The position numbers and the translations under genes were made by a program. 64,000 nucleotides of DNA from Mesorhizobium sp. WSM2240 (GTDB lineage Bacteria > Pseudomonadota > Alphaproteobacteria > Rhizobiales > Rhizobiaceae), in contig NZ_CP159253.1 in assembly GCF_040438645.1 (NCBI RefSeq), positions 1,860,001 to 1,924,000 on the forward strand, written 5' to 3'. Below, one piece after another: positions 27,120-36,502 of the stretch (its first letter is position 1; each line of letters begins with the position of its first letter). Under the pieces are notes generated by a model that saw only the letters and a list, made by a program, of their open reading frames with translations, searched no databases and was not told the DNA's origin.

Positions 27120-28433
27120 ATGAGCTATTCCTATATGCCGGGCTTCGGCAATGATTTCGAAACCGAGACGCTTCCCGGCTCGCTGCCGCAGGGCCGAAAT
27201 TCGCCGCAGCGTCCCGCCTACGGCCTTTATGCCGAGCAGCTTTCCGGCTCGCCCTTCACCGCGCCGCGCGGAACCAATGAAAGGTCGTGGCTGTACCGCA
27301 TCCGGCCCAGCGTAAAACATACCGGCCGCTTCAAGCGGACCGATTTTTCCGACTGGAAGACCGCGCCATACCTTCCCGACCACGAACTGGGGCTCGGCCA
27401 GTATCGCTGGGGACCGGTGGCAATGCCGACCGTGCTGACGGATTTCGTTTCCGGCGTCCGAACCATGACCACGGCCGGCGACGCTCTCGGCCAGGCGGGG
27501 ATGGCGGCGCATCTCTATACCGCCAATGCCGACATGGTGGACGACCATTTCTTCAACGCCGACGGCGAATTGCTGGTCGTGCCGCAGGTCGGCGGCGTCC
27601 GCTTCGTCACCGAGATGGGCGTGATGGAAATCCGGCCGGGCGAGATCTGCGTGCTGCCGCGCGGGCTGGTGTTCAAGGCCGAGCTGATCGATGGACCCGT
27701 GCGCGGCTATATCTGCGAAAATTACGGCGCGAAGTTCACGCTGCCCGACCGCGGTCCGATCGGCGCCAACTGCCTCGCCAATCCGCGCGACTTCAAGACG
27801 CCGGCCGCCTGGTTCGAGGAAAAGGAGACGCGGTGCCGGCTGATCGTCAAATGGTGCGGCAAATTCCACGTGACGGAGCTCGACCACTCGCCGCTCGACG
27901 TGGTGGCGTGGCATGGCAACTACGCGCCTTACAAATATGATCTTGCTACCTATTCGCCGGTCGGGGCGATCCTGTTCGACCATCCCGACCCGTCGATCTT
28001 CACCGTGCTGACGGCGCCGAGCGGCGAGGAGGGCACGGCCAATATCGACTTCGTGATCTTTCCGCCGCGCTGGCTGGTGGCTGAAAACACCTTCCGCCCG
28101 CCCTGGTATCACCGCAACATCATGAGCGAGTTCATGGGCCTGATCCACGGCCAGTACGACGCCAAGGAGGAAGGTTTTGTCCCCGGCGGCATCAGCCTGC
28201 ACAATCTGATGCTGGCGCATGGTCCCGACGCTTCCGGGTTCGAAAAGGCGTCTCGGGCGGAACTGAAACCCGCAAAGCTCGAAAACACCATGGCCTTCAT
28301 GTTCGAGACGCGCTTTCCCCAGATGGTCACGCGCTACGCCGCCGAACTGGAGACGCTGCAGAAGGACTACATCGACTGCTGGGCCGGCCTGAAAAAACGC
28401 TTCAACGGCACGCCGGAAGGCGAGTGGTCTTGA
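27120..28433 (+). CDS. hmgA: homogentisate 1,2-dioxygenase
   Basis: A 437-residue dioxygenase of normal length. It cleaves the homogentisate ring to 4-maleylacetoacetate in tyrosine and phenylalanine breakdown. It opens with [26 protein letters not shown], the HmgA signature, and later shows [24 protein letters not shown], which holds the iron ligands (His, Glu, His). A GGAGG site precedes the ATG. Its last ten bases overlap the GTG of the next gene. No hppD or phhA is in the window, so homogentisate comes from elsewhere. Confidence 0.97.
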   Translation: MSYSYMPGFGNDFETETLPGSLPQGRNSPQRPAYGLYAEQLSGSPFTAPRGTNERSWLYRIRPSVKHTGRFKRTDFSDWKTAPYLPDHELGLGQYRWGPVAMPTVLTDFVSGVRTMTTAGDALGQAGMAAHLYTANADMVDDHFFNADGELLVVPQVGGVRFVTEMGVMEIRPGEICVLPRGLVFKAELIDGPVRGYICENYGAKFTLPDRGPIGANCLANPRDFKTPAAWFEEKETRCRLIVKWCGKFHVTELDHSPLDVVAWHGNYAPYKYDLATYSPVGAILFDHPDPSIFTVLTAPSGEEGTANIDFVIFPPRWLVAENTFRPPWYHRNIMSEFMGLIHGQYDAKEEGFVPGGISLHNLMLAHGPDASGFEKASRAELKPAKLENTMAFMFETRFPQMVTRYAAELETLQKDYIDCWAGLKKRFNGTPEGEWS

Positions 28434-29326
28434 GCGCCAATCCGGCGGGAGATCGCCTGGTTCTGCTCGGCTCCAAGGGAGGTCCGGCGATCAGGCCCGG
28501 CGGGCCCAGGCCGACCTCGTCGCTGCTCGAGATCGGCGGCCGGAACATCGTCGTCGATTGCGGGCTCGGCGTAACGCGGGCGCTGACCGACACGGGCGTG
28601 GGCCTGAAGGCGCTCGACCTGGTCTTCGTCACGCATCTCCATTCCGACCACATCCTCGAGCTCGGTCCGCTCATCCACACCGCCTGGACCGCCGGGCTGG
28701 CGACCTCGGTCAGGGTGTTCGGGCCCGCCGGTACGCGGGACTATTGGCGGAATTTTCTGCAGGCGATGGCATTCGACATCGACACGCGCATTGTCGATGA
28801 AGGCAGGCCGGATATTCGCGATCTGGTTTCGGTTGCGGAATTCGGCCAGGGCGTCGTGCTGGAGGAAGGCGGGCTGGTCGTAACGAGCCTGCGCGTCGAT
28901 CACCCGCCGGTCACCGACTGCTTCGCCCTGCGCTTCGATTGTAGCGGCAGGAGCGTCGTCTTCTCGGCCGACACCGCATACTTCCCGCCATTGGCCGGCT
29001 TTGCTCAAGGCGCGGATATTCTGGTCCACGAGGCCATGCTGGAGGAGGGCGTCGACAGGCTGGTAGCCCGCACCGGCAATGGCGCCAGGCTGAAAGAACA
29101 TCTGATGGCGAGCCACACGCTGGCGGCCGATGCCGGGCGGATCGCCGCGTCCGCCAACGTCGGCCGCCTGGTGCTCAACCATCTCATTCCGGCCGACGAT
29201 CCTGGGGTCGGTGAGGCCGACTGGATCGAGGCTGTCAGGAAAACATGGGATGGAGCCTTGACGATCGGCCGCGATGGCCTTGTTGTGGCTCTTGCGGACG
29301 CTCCGCGCATGGCCCTGAAAAGTTGA
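28424..29326 (+). CDS. MBL-fold metallohydrolase in the homogentisate operon
   Basis: A 300-residue metallo-beta-lactamase-fold protein of the RNase Z-like/arylsulfatase branch. Metal ligands are visible: [10 protein letters not shown], the histidine of VDHPPV, the aspartate in FSADTAYF and the terminal HLIP histidine. The start is a GTG inside the hmgA end, which indicates tight translational coupling. In the family, members hydrolyse phosphodiesters, lactones or sulfate esters. Its place between hmgA and the FAH gene suggests a lactone or thioester hydrolysis linked to aromatic breakdown, but this is inference. Confidence 0.83.
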   Translation: MVLSANPAGDRLVLLGSKGGPAIRPGGPRPTSSLLEIGGRNIVVDCGLGVTRALTDTGVGLKALDLVFVTHLHSDHILELGPLIHTAWTAGLATSVRVFGPAGTRDYWRNFLQAMAFDIDTRIVDEGRPDIRDLVSVAEFGQGVVLEEGGLVVTSLRVDHPPVTDCFALRFDCSGRSVVFSADTAYFPPLAGFAQGADILVHEAMLEEGVDRLVARTGNGARLKEHLMASHTLAADAGRIAASANVGRLVLNHLIPADDPGVGEADWIEAVRKTWDGALTIGRDGLVVALADAPRMALKS

Positions 29327-29378
29327 AGATTTTTTCGAAGGATCATGCGGAGCCAGAGCTGCGTAACGGGAGGACTGC

Positions 29379-30395
29379 ATGAAGCTTGCAACGCTGAAGA
29401 ATGGCACTCGCGACGGGAAACTCGTCGTCGTCTCGCGCGACCTGACGCGGTTTACCGACGCGTCCTTTCTTGTGCCGACGCTGCAGGCCGCTCTCGACGA
29501 TTGGCAACGGATTTCGCCACATCTGGCGGCGATGGCGGAATCGCTGGAGGCCGGCGCGGTGCCCGCTTCCCGCTTCCACGAGCACGACGCCCACTCGCCT
29601 CTGCCGCGCGCCTACCAATGGGCCGATGGCTCGGCCTACGTCAATCACGTCGAACTTGTGCGCAAGGCGCGCGGCGCGGAAATGCCTGAAAGTTTCTGGA
29701 CGGACCCGCTGATCTATCAGGGCGGCTCGGACGCCTTTCTGGCGCCGCGCGATCCGATCGTCGCGGCCGACGAGGCCTGGGGCGTCGACATGGAGGGCGA
29801 GGTCACGGTCATCGTCGACGACGTCCCAATGGGCGCGAGCGTCGACGAAGCGCGCGAGGCGATCCGGCTGGTCATGCTGGTCAACGATGTGTCGCTGCGC
29901 GGGCTGATCCCGGCCGAACTGGCGAAAGGTTTCGGCTTCTACCAGTCCAAGCCGGCCTCCGCCTTTTCGCCGGTGGCGGTTACGCCGGACGAACTGGGCG
30001 GCGCCTGGGACGGCGGCAAGGTGAGCTTGCCGCTCTGCGTCGATCTCAACGGCAAGCCGTTCGGCCGCGCCAATGCCGGCGTCGACATGACCTTCGATTT
30101 TCCGCAGCTTATTTCGCACGCGGCAAAGACCAGGGCGCTTGGCGCTGGCTCGATCATCGGCTCGGGCACAGTCTCCAACAAGCTCGACAGCGGCCCCGGC
30201 AGGCCGGTTTCGGAAGGCGGCGCCGGCTATTCCTGCATCGCTGAAATCCGCATGATTGAAACGATCGCCGGCGGGACAGCGACAACGCCGTTCATGCGCT
30301 TCGGCGACACCGTGCGTATTGAGATGAAGGACCGCGCTGGCCATTCGATCTTCGGCGCCATCGAGCAGACGGTGCAGAGATACGAAGGCCAGTGA
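29379..30395 (+). CDS. fumarylacetoacetate hydrolase-family protein
   Basis: A 338-residue FAH-family protein. The N-terminal domain (MKLATLKNGTRDGKLVVVSRD) is followed by the catalytic barrel with the metal-binding pattern GVDMEGEVTVIVDD and NDVSLRGLIP, the SKPASAFSPVAV loop and GAGSIIGSGTVSN. It probably cleaves fumarylacetoacetate to fumarate and acetoacetate, the last step of the pathway begun by HmgA. Its length is typical of bacterial FAH-type hydrolases, shorter than animal FAH. GGAGG lies seven bases upstream of the ATG. The next gene, dinB-like, starts 18 bases after its stop. Confidence 0.9.
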   Translation: MKLATLKNGTRDGKLVVVSRDLTRFTDASFLVPTLQAALDDWQRISPHLAAMAESLEAGAVPASRFHEHDAHSPLPRAYQWADGSAYVNHVELVRKARGAEMPESFWTDPLIYQGGSDAFLAPRDPIVAADEAWGVDMEGEVTVIVDDVPMGASVDEAREAIRLVMLVNDVSLRGLIPAELAKGFGFYQSKPASAFSPVAVTPDELGGAWDGGKVSLPLCVDLNGKPFGRANAGVDMTFDFPQLISHAAKTRALGAGSIIGSGTVSNKLDSGPGRPVSEGGAGYSCIAEIRMIETIAGGTATTPFMRFGDTVRIEMKDRAGHSIFGAIEQTVQRYEGQ

Positions 30396-30413
30396 AATTT
30401 GGGGAGGTCAGGA

Positions 30414-30977
30414 ATGGATCTCGTCAGTCACAACCGAAAAATGGCGCGGAACAATCGCTGGTCCAACGACCGTCTTTACCGGGCCGTCCTCGCCTTGCAG
30501 CCCGGCGAGTTCGAAGCTGCGCGGACGAGTTTCTTCCCGTCGATCAGGGAAACGCTCAACCACATGCTGGCGGTCGACCTGCTCTACCTGGGTTTCCTGG
30601 AAGAAAGCCGCGTAGGCGCCGCCGCTTACGACGATTTTGCCGGCTATGACGACCCGGCGAAGCTCGCCGAAGCGCAGGCGGCAGCCGACTGGCGGCTGAT
30701 CGCCTTCTGCGACGGACTGTCGGAAAGCGATCCCGATCGCCGCGTCGTCACGGACCGGCGCGAGAATGGCATGATCCCCGAACGCATCGCCGATCTTTTG
30801 GCGCATTTGTTCCTGCACGAGATCCACCATCGCGGGCAGGTGCATGCGATGCTCTCCGGCACGACGGTGGCGCCGCCGCAACTCGACGAGTTCCTGCTCG
30901 ATTATGACCTGCATTTGCGCCGCGAAGAGGTGGAGCGGCTGGGGCTTGGAGATTCGGGCCGCAGCAAGCAGCCCTGA
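30414..30977 (+). CDS. DinB-family protein, possible maleylacetoacetate isomerase
   Basis: A 187-residue four-helix DinB-family protein. The metal histidines are in LNHMLAVDLLY (first) and HEIHHRGQVHAML (second and third). I start at ATG 30414 (MDLVSHNRKMARNNRW), preceded by GGAGGTCAGGA. Several DinB proteins are thiol-dependent enzymes, including mycothiol-dependent maleylpyruvate isomerase. In this operon the isomerase step between HmgA and FAH has no GST-zeta enzyme, so this protein is a candidate substitute. Ordinary DinB proteins of unknown role look the same, so this stays a hypothesis. Confidence 0.85.
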   Translation: MDLVSHNRKMARNNRWSNDRLYRAVLALQPGEFEAARTSFFPSIRETLNHMLAVDLLYLGFLEESRVGAAAYDDFAGYDDPAKLAEAQAAADWRLIAFCDGLSESDPDRRVVTDRRENGMIPERIADLLAHLFLHEIHHRGQVHAMLSGTTVAPPQLDEFLLDYDLHLRREEVERLGLGDSGRSKQP

Positions 30978-31262
30978 ATGCGGCCGAGGCAAAGCGCTGT
31001 GTACAGGCAGGATGAAGGGATCGCCCCAAGATTCCCGCAGCGCTGTGCCGGTTTCGTCTCCGCCCTACGTGTCTCCGCCACTTCCATCCACGATGGTTGG
31101 CTTGGGTGCAGGGGTGTTGCCTGAGACGCGCCGACGAGAAACAAGCCGCGCACCCGCAAAGTGCGCGCGACATGGTTAAGAAGTCGTTTCCATAGATAGA
31201 AAACGACGCCGTACCTCGGGGCTGCGAGATGCTTTGGCTTTGATGGGGATTGTCGGGGAATT

Positions 31263-31339
<77 letters not shown>

Positions 31340-31423
31340 GACCGCGAAAACCCCTATATTCTCAAGGGTTGTAGTGCAAGGGTCAAAGTGACGCTTATCA
31401 AAGGAATCGGAACAAAAGGCGTC

Positions 31424-31464
31424 CTGGTATCCCTTTGATGACTCAAAGCCACACCGGATACCAG
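31424..31464. ncRNA. nested stem-loop, structured element candidate
   Basis: CTGGTATCC (31424-31432) pairs perfectly with GGATACCAG (31456-31464). Inside it, CTTTGA-TGAC-TCAAAG (31433-31448) makes a second 6-bp hairpin directly stacked on the first strand. The result is a 41-base two-layer structure. It might be part of an RNA leader, an operator or the end of an old mobile element. Confidence 0.35.
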
Positions 31465-31487
31465 TTGTTGCCCGACATCTTTTAACG

Positions 31488-31502
31488 CGTTCGACTCGAA
31501 CG
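31488..31502. promoter_or_regulatory. 15-base palindrome CGTTCGA-C-TCGAACG
   Basis: A perfect 7+7 dyad with one central base, 230 bases upstream of the importer operon. The form resembles operators of LacI- or TetR-type repressors. No regulator gene lies beside it. Confidence 0.4.
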
Positions 31503-31707
31503 ATAACCGGACCGGGCCCCCAAAAATCGAAACGTTACCAGTCGCTTGGCCGAGTATGATGATCCCGGGCTGAGGAACGCGGCCGTCGCGATAGCAGCGA
31601 AGGGACAGGTCTCTCTCGCCTGCGGCGAAACCTCGACCAGCGCGCCGTTGTGTTTTTCGTCTCTGGTGGGTTGACCTTTTCCGAGGGATACGCGAAAGGC
31701 GCGTAAT

Positions 31708-31720
31708 TGTATAACATACA
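31708..31720 (+). promoter_or_regulatory. palindrome at the importer promoter (TGTAT-AAC-ATACA)
   Basis: A perfect 5+5 dyad with 3 central bases ending 13 bases before the ATG of the binding-protein gene. It overlaps TATAAC, a possible -10 box, and the ribosome site GGAG. AT-rich dyads with TATAACA halves are typical of Fur-family metal regulators such as Zur. This is an inference from form only. Confidence 0.45.
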
Positions 31721-31733
31721 TTTGGAGTCCGTA

Positions 31734-33260
31734 ATGCATATCGCACGCTTGCTTGCCGCCGCCCTTGTGATCGGCTTCTCGGCTGTCGGAAATTCGGGCC
31801 AGGCTCAGGCTCAAGTCCTCAAGGTGGCCGGCCCTTGGGAGATCGGTGGCATTGACCCGGCGCAGACAGGATATGTGTTCAGCCGCCTGCAAGTGGCCGA
31901 GACGCTGGTCAGCGCAGATCCCAGCGGCAAACTCGTTCCGGCCCTGGCCGAAGCATGGTCGGTCAGCGATGACGGCCTCACCTGGCGTTTCACCATGCGC
32001 ACGAACGCGATCTTCCATGATGGCACGCCAGTGACGGCGGAAGCCGCCGCCGCAGGCTTGAAACAGGCCCATGCGGGCGTTGGCGTTCTCACCCAGGCCC
32101 CGATCTCCAAGATTGCAAGCGACGGCAGGGACGTCGTCATCCAGCTGGAAAAGCCGTTCGCTGCCTTGCCCGCCTATCTCGTCCACTTCAGCACGATCAT
32201 TCTTGCTCCCTTGTCCTTCGACGATTCCGGCCGCGTTGCGAAGATCATCGGCTCCGGCCCGTACAAGGTGAAGAGCCTGACGCCGCCGCTAAAGCTCGAG
32301 TTGGAAGATTCGGGGAAGTGGTGGGGCGGCGCGCCCGGCATCGGTGACGTGAGCTATCTTGCCGTCGGCCAGGGCGAGACGCGCGCCCTGATGGCCGAAG
32401 CCGGCGCGGCCGATCTCGTTTTCTCGATGCTGCCCGTCTCCGTTGACCGTCTGAAGCGCAATCCCATGCTCGACGTGCGGATCGCCACCATTCCCCGCAC
32501 GCGCATCCTGAAGGTGAATGCGGGCTCTTCCTTCTTCGACGATGCGGAGGAAAGACAGGCACTCAGCTACGCCATTGACCGGGCGGGGATCACGAAGGTC
32601 ATCCTGCGCAACGCGGAACTTGCCGCCACTCAGCTCTTTCCGCCCGCGCTGCCGGGCTGGCACATGCCTGATCTGCAACCGCTTACGCGCGATCTCGACC
32701 GTGCCAGGCAGTTGCTTACCGAAGCAGGCTGGACGCCCGGCGCCGATGGTATTCTCGAGCAGGACGGCGAACGCTTCAGCGTCACGCTGCTGACCTATTC
32801 CAGCTGGCCGGAGCTCCCGCCCATCGCCACGGCGCTCCAGGCGCAGCTGAGGGAAGTGGGAATCGACGTGAAGGTCTCCGTGGGCAACAGCTCCGAGATC
32901 CCCAGCCGGCATCAGGACGGGACGCTGGAAATGGGCCTCATTTCCCGCCTCTACTCCATCGTGCCGGATCCGGTCGGAACCCTGCTCCAGGACTACGGCC
33001 CGGGCGGCAGCGACTGGGGCGCGATGGGCTGGTCCAACGACGAACTCCATTCCGTAGTGGAGCAGCTTGCCGTGACTACCGATCCCGAGGAGCGTGCGCC
33101 CCTCCAGCGCCGGGCGGTCGAGATCCTGCAGGAGGAGCTGCCAAGCATCCCGGTCACCTGGTCGGAACTCGCGGTCGTCGCCAACAAGCGCATCACCGGC
33201 GTGCAGATCGATCCTCTAGAGGTCAATTACGGGCTCGCCTCCATCCGCTGGGCTGAGTGA
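31734..33260 (+). CDS. ABC transporter solute-binding protein, family 5 (Dpp/Nik type)
   Basis: A 508-residue periplasmic binding protein starting MHIARLLAAALVIG, with a Sec signal peptide cleaved near QAQAQVLKV. Family-5 features are GIDPAQTGYVFSRLQVAETLVSADPSGKLVPALAEAWSVSDDGLTWRF in order of the family consensus, IGSGPYKVKS and AIDRAGITKVIL. It feeds the permeases and ATPase encoded right after it. Family 5 carries peptides, nickel chelates or metallophores; the short length and the AT-rich promoter dyad would fit a metal chelate as well as a peptide. GGAG precedes the ATG; a longer start at 31707 is unlikely. Confidence 0.9.
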   Translation: MHIARLLAAALVIGFSAVGNSGQAQAQVLKVAGPWEIGGIDPAQTGYVFSRLQVAETLVSADPSGKLVPALAEAWSVSDDGLTWRFTMRTNAIFHDGTPVTAEAAAAGLKQAHAGVGVLTQAPISKIASDGRDVVIQLEKPFAALPAYLVHFSTIILAPLSFDDSGRVAKIIGSGPYKVKSLTPPLKLELEDSGKWWGGAPGIGDVSYLAVGQGETRALMAEAGAADLVFSMLPVSVDRLKRNPMLDVRIATIPRTRILKVNAGSSFFDDAEERQALSYAIDRAGITKVILRNAELAATQLFPPALPGWHMPDLQPLTRDLDRARQLLTEAGWTPGADGILEQDGERFSVTLLTYSSWPELPPIATALQAQLREVGIDVKVSVGNSSEIPSRHQDGTLEMGLISRLYSIVPDPVGTLLQDYGPGGSDWGAMGWSNDELHSVVEQLAVTTDPEERAPLQRRAVEILQEELPSIPVTWSELAVVANKRITGVQIDPLEVNYGLASIRWAE

Positions 33261-33273
33261 CGGAACGGCTCTG

Positions 33274-34212
33274 ATGAGACGCTTTCTTCTTACGCGCCTG
33301 GCGCAGGCCGGCATTGTAGCGCTCGTCGTCGGTGCGCTTTCCTTCGCGCTGATGCACGCGCTGCCCGGAGATCCCGCAATGCGCATCGCGGCGGGGCGAT
33401 ACGGCCCCGACGCGCGGATCGTGGATGCTGCCGAAAAGGTGCGGCTGGAACTCGGCCTGGACCGACCGTGGGCAGTTCAGCTCACGGACTGGATTGGCAG
33501 TCTCGCCCGCTTCGATCTCGGCCACTCCCTCGTCACCGGCGCTCCTGTTCTCGAGGAACTGAAGGTACAGCTCGGAGCCTCCGTGTGGCTGGCCGGTGCC
33601 GCGCTGCTCCTTTCGCTCTTGATCGGCCCGACCATCGGCGTGTTCTCAGGCCTAAGGCCTGGCAGCCTAACCGACCGCCTTGGCCTTGTCGGCGCGGTGA
33701 TCCTGCGCGCCATGCCGCCCTTCGTGCTCGGCCTCATCCTGATGCTCGTCTTGGCGATTTGGCTCGGCTGGCTTCCGCCGGCGGGCTTCGGATCCTGGAG
33801 AGAACTCCTTCTGCCGGCTTTGACGCTGGCGCTCGGTCTCGCGGCAGTCTCGAGCCAGGTGACGCGCAACGCGATCGCCGCCGTGGCAAAGGCTCCGTAT
33901 TTCGCTTTCGCAAGGCACAAAGGCCTTCCGGAAGCTGTGGTCGTGCGCCGGCATGGATTGCGCAACGCGGCCATTCCGGTCGTTTCCTTTCTCGGGTTGC
34001 AGGCGATCTACCTGGTTGAAGGCGTTGTGGTGGTGGAATCCATCTTCGCCTATCCCGGAATCGGACACGCGCTGGTCCACGCGATCATTGAGCGGGACGT
34101 GCCTATGGTCCAAGGGACGGCGCTCGTCATGGGACTGATGTTCGTCGTCCTCGCGGCGACCGTCGACCTGGCTTCGGCCTGGCTCGATCCGCGGCTGAGG
34201 AGCACGCAATGA
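33274..34212 (+). CDS. ABC transporter permease, DppB/NikB type
   Basis: A 312-residue inner-membrane permease with the N-terminal signature RRFLLTRLAQAGIVALVVGALSF of DppB-type proteins, the LPGDPA motif near residue 29, and the ATPase-docking EAA loop RHKGLPEAVVVRRHGLRNAAIPV near residue 215. About six membrane segments are seen. It starts 14 bases after the binding-protein gene, and its stop overlaps the next ATG (ATGA). Confidence 0.93.
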   Translation: MRRFLLTRLAQAGIVALVVGALSFALMHALPGDPAMRIAAGRYGPDARIVDAAEKVRLELGLDRPWAVQLTDWIGSLARFDLGHSLVTGAPVLEELKVQLGASVWLAGAALLLSLLIGPTIGVFSGLRPGSLTDRLGLVGAVILRAMPPFVLGLILMLVLAIWLGWLPPAGFGSWRELLLPALTLALGLAAVSSQVTRNAIAAVAKAPYFAFARHKGLPEAVVVRRHGLRNAAIPVVSFLGLQAIYLVEGVVVVESIFAYPGIGHALVHAIIERDVPMVQGTALVMGLMFVVLAATVDLASAWLDPRLRSTQ

Positions 34213-35030
34213 GCACCGACATTGCTTCTGTTCCTCTCTTGCGCCGGCCACTCAATGGCGCCCGTCTCTTCGGCTCGGCACTCCTTGTCGTCCTCGCGGG
34301 CTTCGCGATCCTCGGCCCTTGGCTGGTTCAGGCGGATCCTGCCACGCAGGACTTCGGCGCCAGCCTTGCTCCGATCGGCGGCGACTATCTCCTGGGTGCG
34401 GATCACTATGGCCGCAGTCTGCTGGCGCGGCTTGCCTATGGCGCCAGGCTGTCCTTCGGCATGGCCTTTCTTACTACGCTCGCCGCCGCAATTCCCGGCG
34501 CTCTGCTCGGCCTTGCGGCTGCCTGGTACGGCGGCTGGATTGAACGCGGGCTCGAACTCCTCGCGACCGTCGTGCTGGCGCTTCCCGGTCTGATGCTCGT
34601 CCTTCTCCTCCTCGCCTTCGCGCCCGGCAATTTCGGGCCGCTCTTCCTCGGCCTGGCGCTTACCTTGTGGGTCGAGTTCTACCGGGTGACGCGCGCCACG
34701 ACGGCGGCGATCCTAAGACAACCGCATATCGAGGCGGCGAAGCTTCTGGGCTTCGGGTCCGGCTATATCCTACGCTGCTATATCATGCCTGTTATCGCCC
34801 CCACGATCGCGACGCTGGCCGCATTCGCCATGGCCACCGCGATCATCGCAGTCTCCACGCTGAGCGCCATCAGCGTCGGGCTGCAGCCGCCGACGCCCGA
34901 ACTCGGCAGCATGATTGTGGAATTGCTTCCCTACTATGCCGAGGCCCCGGTCCATGTCCTGCTGCCGGCAGTGCTCATTTTCCTGCTCGTGCTCGGCCTG
35001 CAACTCGTCGCGCAAAGGAGCGACCGATGA
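34209..35030 (+). CDS. ABC transporter permease, DppC/NikC type
   Basis: A 273-residue inner-membrane permease. The N-terminal TM helix is followed by LGADHYGRSLLARLAYGARLS, the hallmark of DppC-type proteins (usually LGTDxxGRDxxSRLxYGxRxSL), then five helices with an EAA loop EAAKLLGFGSGYILRCYIMPVI. It forms the heterodimeric channel with the upstream permease. ATGA overlaps at both ends show that the four importer genes are translated as one unit. Confidence 0.93.
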   Translation: MSTDIASVPLLRRPLNGARLFGSALLVVLAGFAILGPWLVQADPATQDFGASLAPIGGDYLLGADHYGRSLLARLAYGARLSFGMAFLTTLAAAIPGALLGLAAAWYGGWIERGLELLATVVLALPGLMLVLLLLAFAPGNFGPLFLGLALTLWVEFYRVTRATTAAILRQPHIEAAKLLGFGSGYILRCYIMPVIAPTIATLAAFAMATAIIAVSTLSAISVGLQPPTPELGSMIVELLPYYAEAPVHVLLPAVLIFLLVLGLQLVAQRSDR

Positions 35031-36445
35031 ACGCTCCCGTCAGGCTCCGCGAACTCACCGCAACCGCGCTCGCCATCCACGCCGGTGCCGGGCACATTGT
35101 CTCGGACGTCTCCTTTTCCGTCCGGCCGGGCGAGCCGCTGACGCTGCTCGGCGAGAGCGGGTCGGGGAAATCCCTCGTGGCACAGGCCGTGATGGGGACC
35201 TTGCCGCCGGAGTTGAAGGCGTCGGGAACAATCCACCTCGACGGCGCAGATCTCCTTGCGGAACCGCTACAGGAGCGACGCAAGCTCTGGGGACGCTCGA
35301 TCGCGCTCCTCCCGCAGGAGCCGTGGCTCGCGCTCGACCCCACCATGCGCATTGCTCCGCAGCTGGCGGAAGTCCACCGCTTCGTCGGAGGAAAGACAGT
35401 GCGGGACAGCGATGCTCGCGCCCTGGACAATCTCGGCGAGGTCGGTCTTGACCACGCTGGTTCGCTCTATCCGTTTCAGATGTCGGGCGGCATGTGCCAG
35501 CGCGCGGCGATTGCCATCACCCATGCTGCCGGCAGCGGGCTCCTCATCGCCGACGAGCCGACAAAAGGCCTGGATGCCGAGCTGCGACAAGGCGTCGTCA
35601 CGCGGCTCAAGCAGGAGGTCGAGGCCGGCAAGCTCCTTCTGACCATCACGCACGACGTCGCGGTGGCCCGGGCACTCGGCGGGACGATCGGCATCATGCT
35701 GGACGGCCGCATGGTGGATTATGGCCCGGTAGATGAGGTGCTTGCCGCTCCAAGCCACCCTTACAGCCAGGCGCTCCTGGCCGCCGACCCCGAGACGTGG
35801 GACCGCCGGGCGCCGGCGGCATCAGGAGACGTGGTGCTGGCGGGCCGCGGCCTCGCCAAGGCATTCGGCGATCGCGTCCTGTTCGGTGACCTGGATCTGG
35901 AGGTGCGGAAGGGCGAGATCGTTGCCGTGGTCGGCCCCAGCGGATGCGGCAAGACCACGGTCGGCAATATCCTCCTCGAGCTGGTCAAGCCCGATGCGGG
36001 GAACGTGGAGAGGCGCTCGGGCATCTCGCCGCTGCGCTTCCAGAAACTCTACCAGGATCCGCCGGCGGCCTTTGCGCTGCACCAGCCGATCAGCAAAGGA
36101 TTGCGCGATCTCGTGAAGCTGCACCGGCGCGAGTGGAGCGACGTGGAGAGGCTGCTTGCGCGTCTTCGGCTGCGCGGCAGCCTGCTCGACCGTTTGCCCA
36201 GCCAGATCTCCGGAGGCGAACTGCAACGCTTCGCGCTTCTCCGCGCATTGCTGCTCGAACCGGTTTTCCTGTTTGCGGATGAGGCCACATCGCGCCTCGA
36301 CCCGGTCGGCCAGAAGGAGGTGATCGAATTCCTGCTTGAGATCGTGCAAGAGACCGGGCTAGCCGTTTTTCTGGTCACGCACGACCAGGCGCTTGCCGAA
36401 AGAATTTCCACAAGGATGCTGCACCTGGCTGGCGGTGAGATTTGA
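35027..36445 (+). CDS. ABC transporter ATPase, fused DppD-DppF type
   Basis: A 472-residue protein with two ATPase domains. The first has Walker A GESGSGKS (near residue 42), signature MSGGMCQRAA and Walker B LLIADEPTKGLD. The second has GPSGCGKTT (near 305), signature ISGGELQRFA and Walker B VFLFADEATSRLD. Normally DppD and DppF are separate proteins of about 320 residues each; here both are short and joined. I start at ATG 35027, overlapping the permease stop. The family-specific C-terminal oligopeptide domain is reduced to HPYSQALLAADP after the first half. Confidence 0.93.
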   Translation: MNAPVRLRELTATALAIHAGAGHIVSDVSFSVRPGEPLTLLGESGSGKSLVAQAVMGTLPPELKASGTIHLDGADLLAEPLQERRKLWGRSIALLPQEPWLALDPTMRIAPQLAEVHRFVGGKTVRDSDARALDNLGEVGLDHAGSLYPFQMSGGMCQRAAIAITHAAGSGLLIADEPTKGLDAELRQGVVTRLKQEVEAGKLLLTITHDVAVARALGGTIGIMLDGRMVDYGPVDEVLAAPSHPYSQALLAADPETWDRRAPAASGDVVLAGRGLAKAFGDRVLFGDLDLEVRKGEIVAVVGPSGCGKTTVGNILLELVKPDAGNVERRSGISPLRFQKLYQDPPAAFALHQPISKGLRDLVKLHRREWSDVERLLARLRLRGSLLDRLPSQISGGELQRFALLRALLLEPVFLFADEATSRLDPVGQKEVIEFLLEIVQETGLAVFLVTHDQALAERISTRMLHLAGGEI

Positions 36446-36502
36446 TTAAAGGCTGAACGGCCGCCGACCGGAAAGAGGCCGCTGCGGGACAGGCAGGCTT
36501 CT

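Larger units (their letters stand above)
31340..31733. other. 394-base non-coding stretch rich in inverted repeats
   Basis: Between the tRNA and the ABC importer I find no convincing gene. Open frames here have no family pattern and no good start. The stretch contains three dyads (31424-31464, 31488-31502, 31708-31720) and a lower GC content than the flanking genes. TTGACC at 31671 may be a -35 box for the importer operon, but no good -10 partner is visible. Confidence 0.6.

Noticed and set aside
34667-35026. N-terminal extension of the fused ATPase gene
   Set aside because: It lies over the upstream permease gene in another frame; the ATG at 35027 overlaps the permease stop and fits the family.
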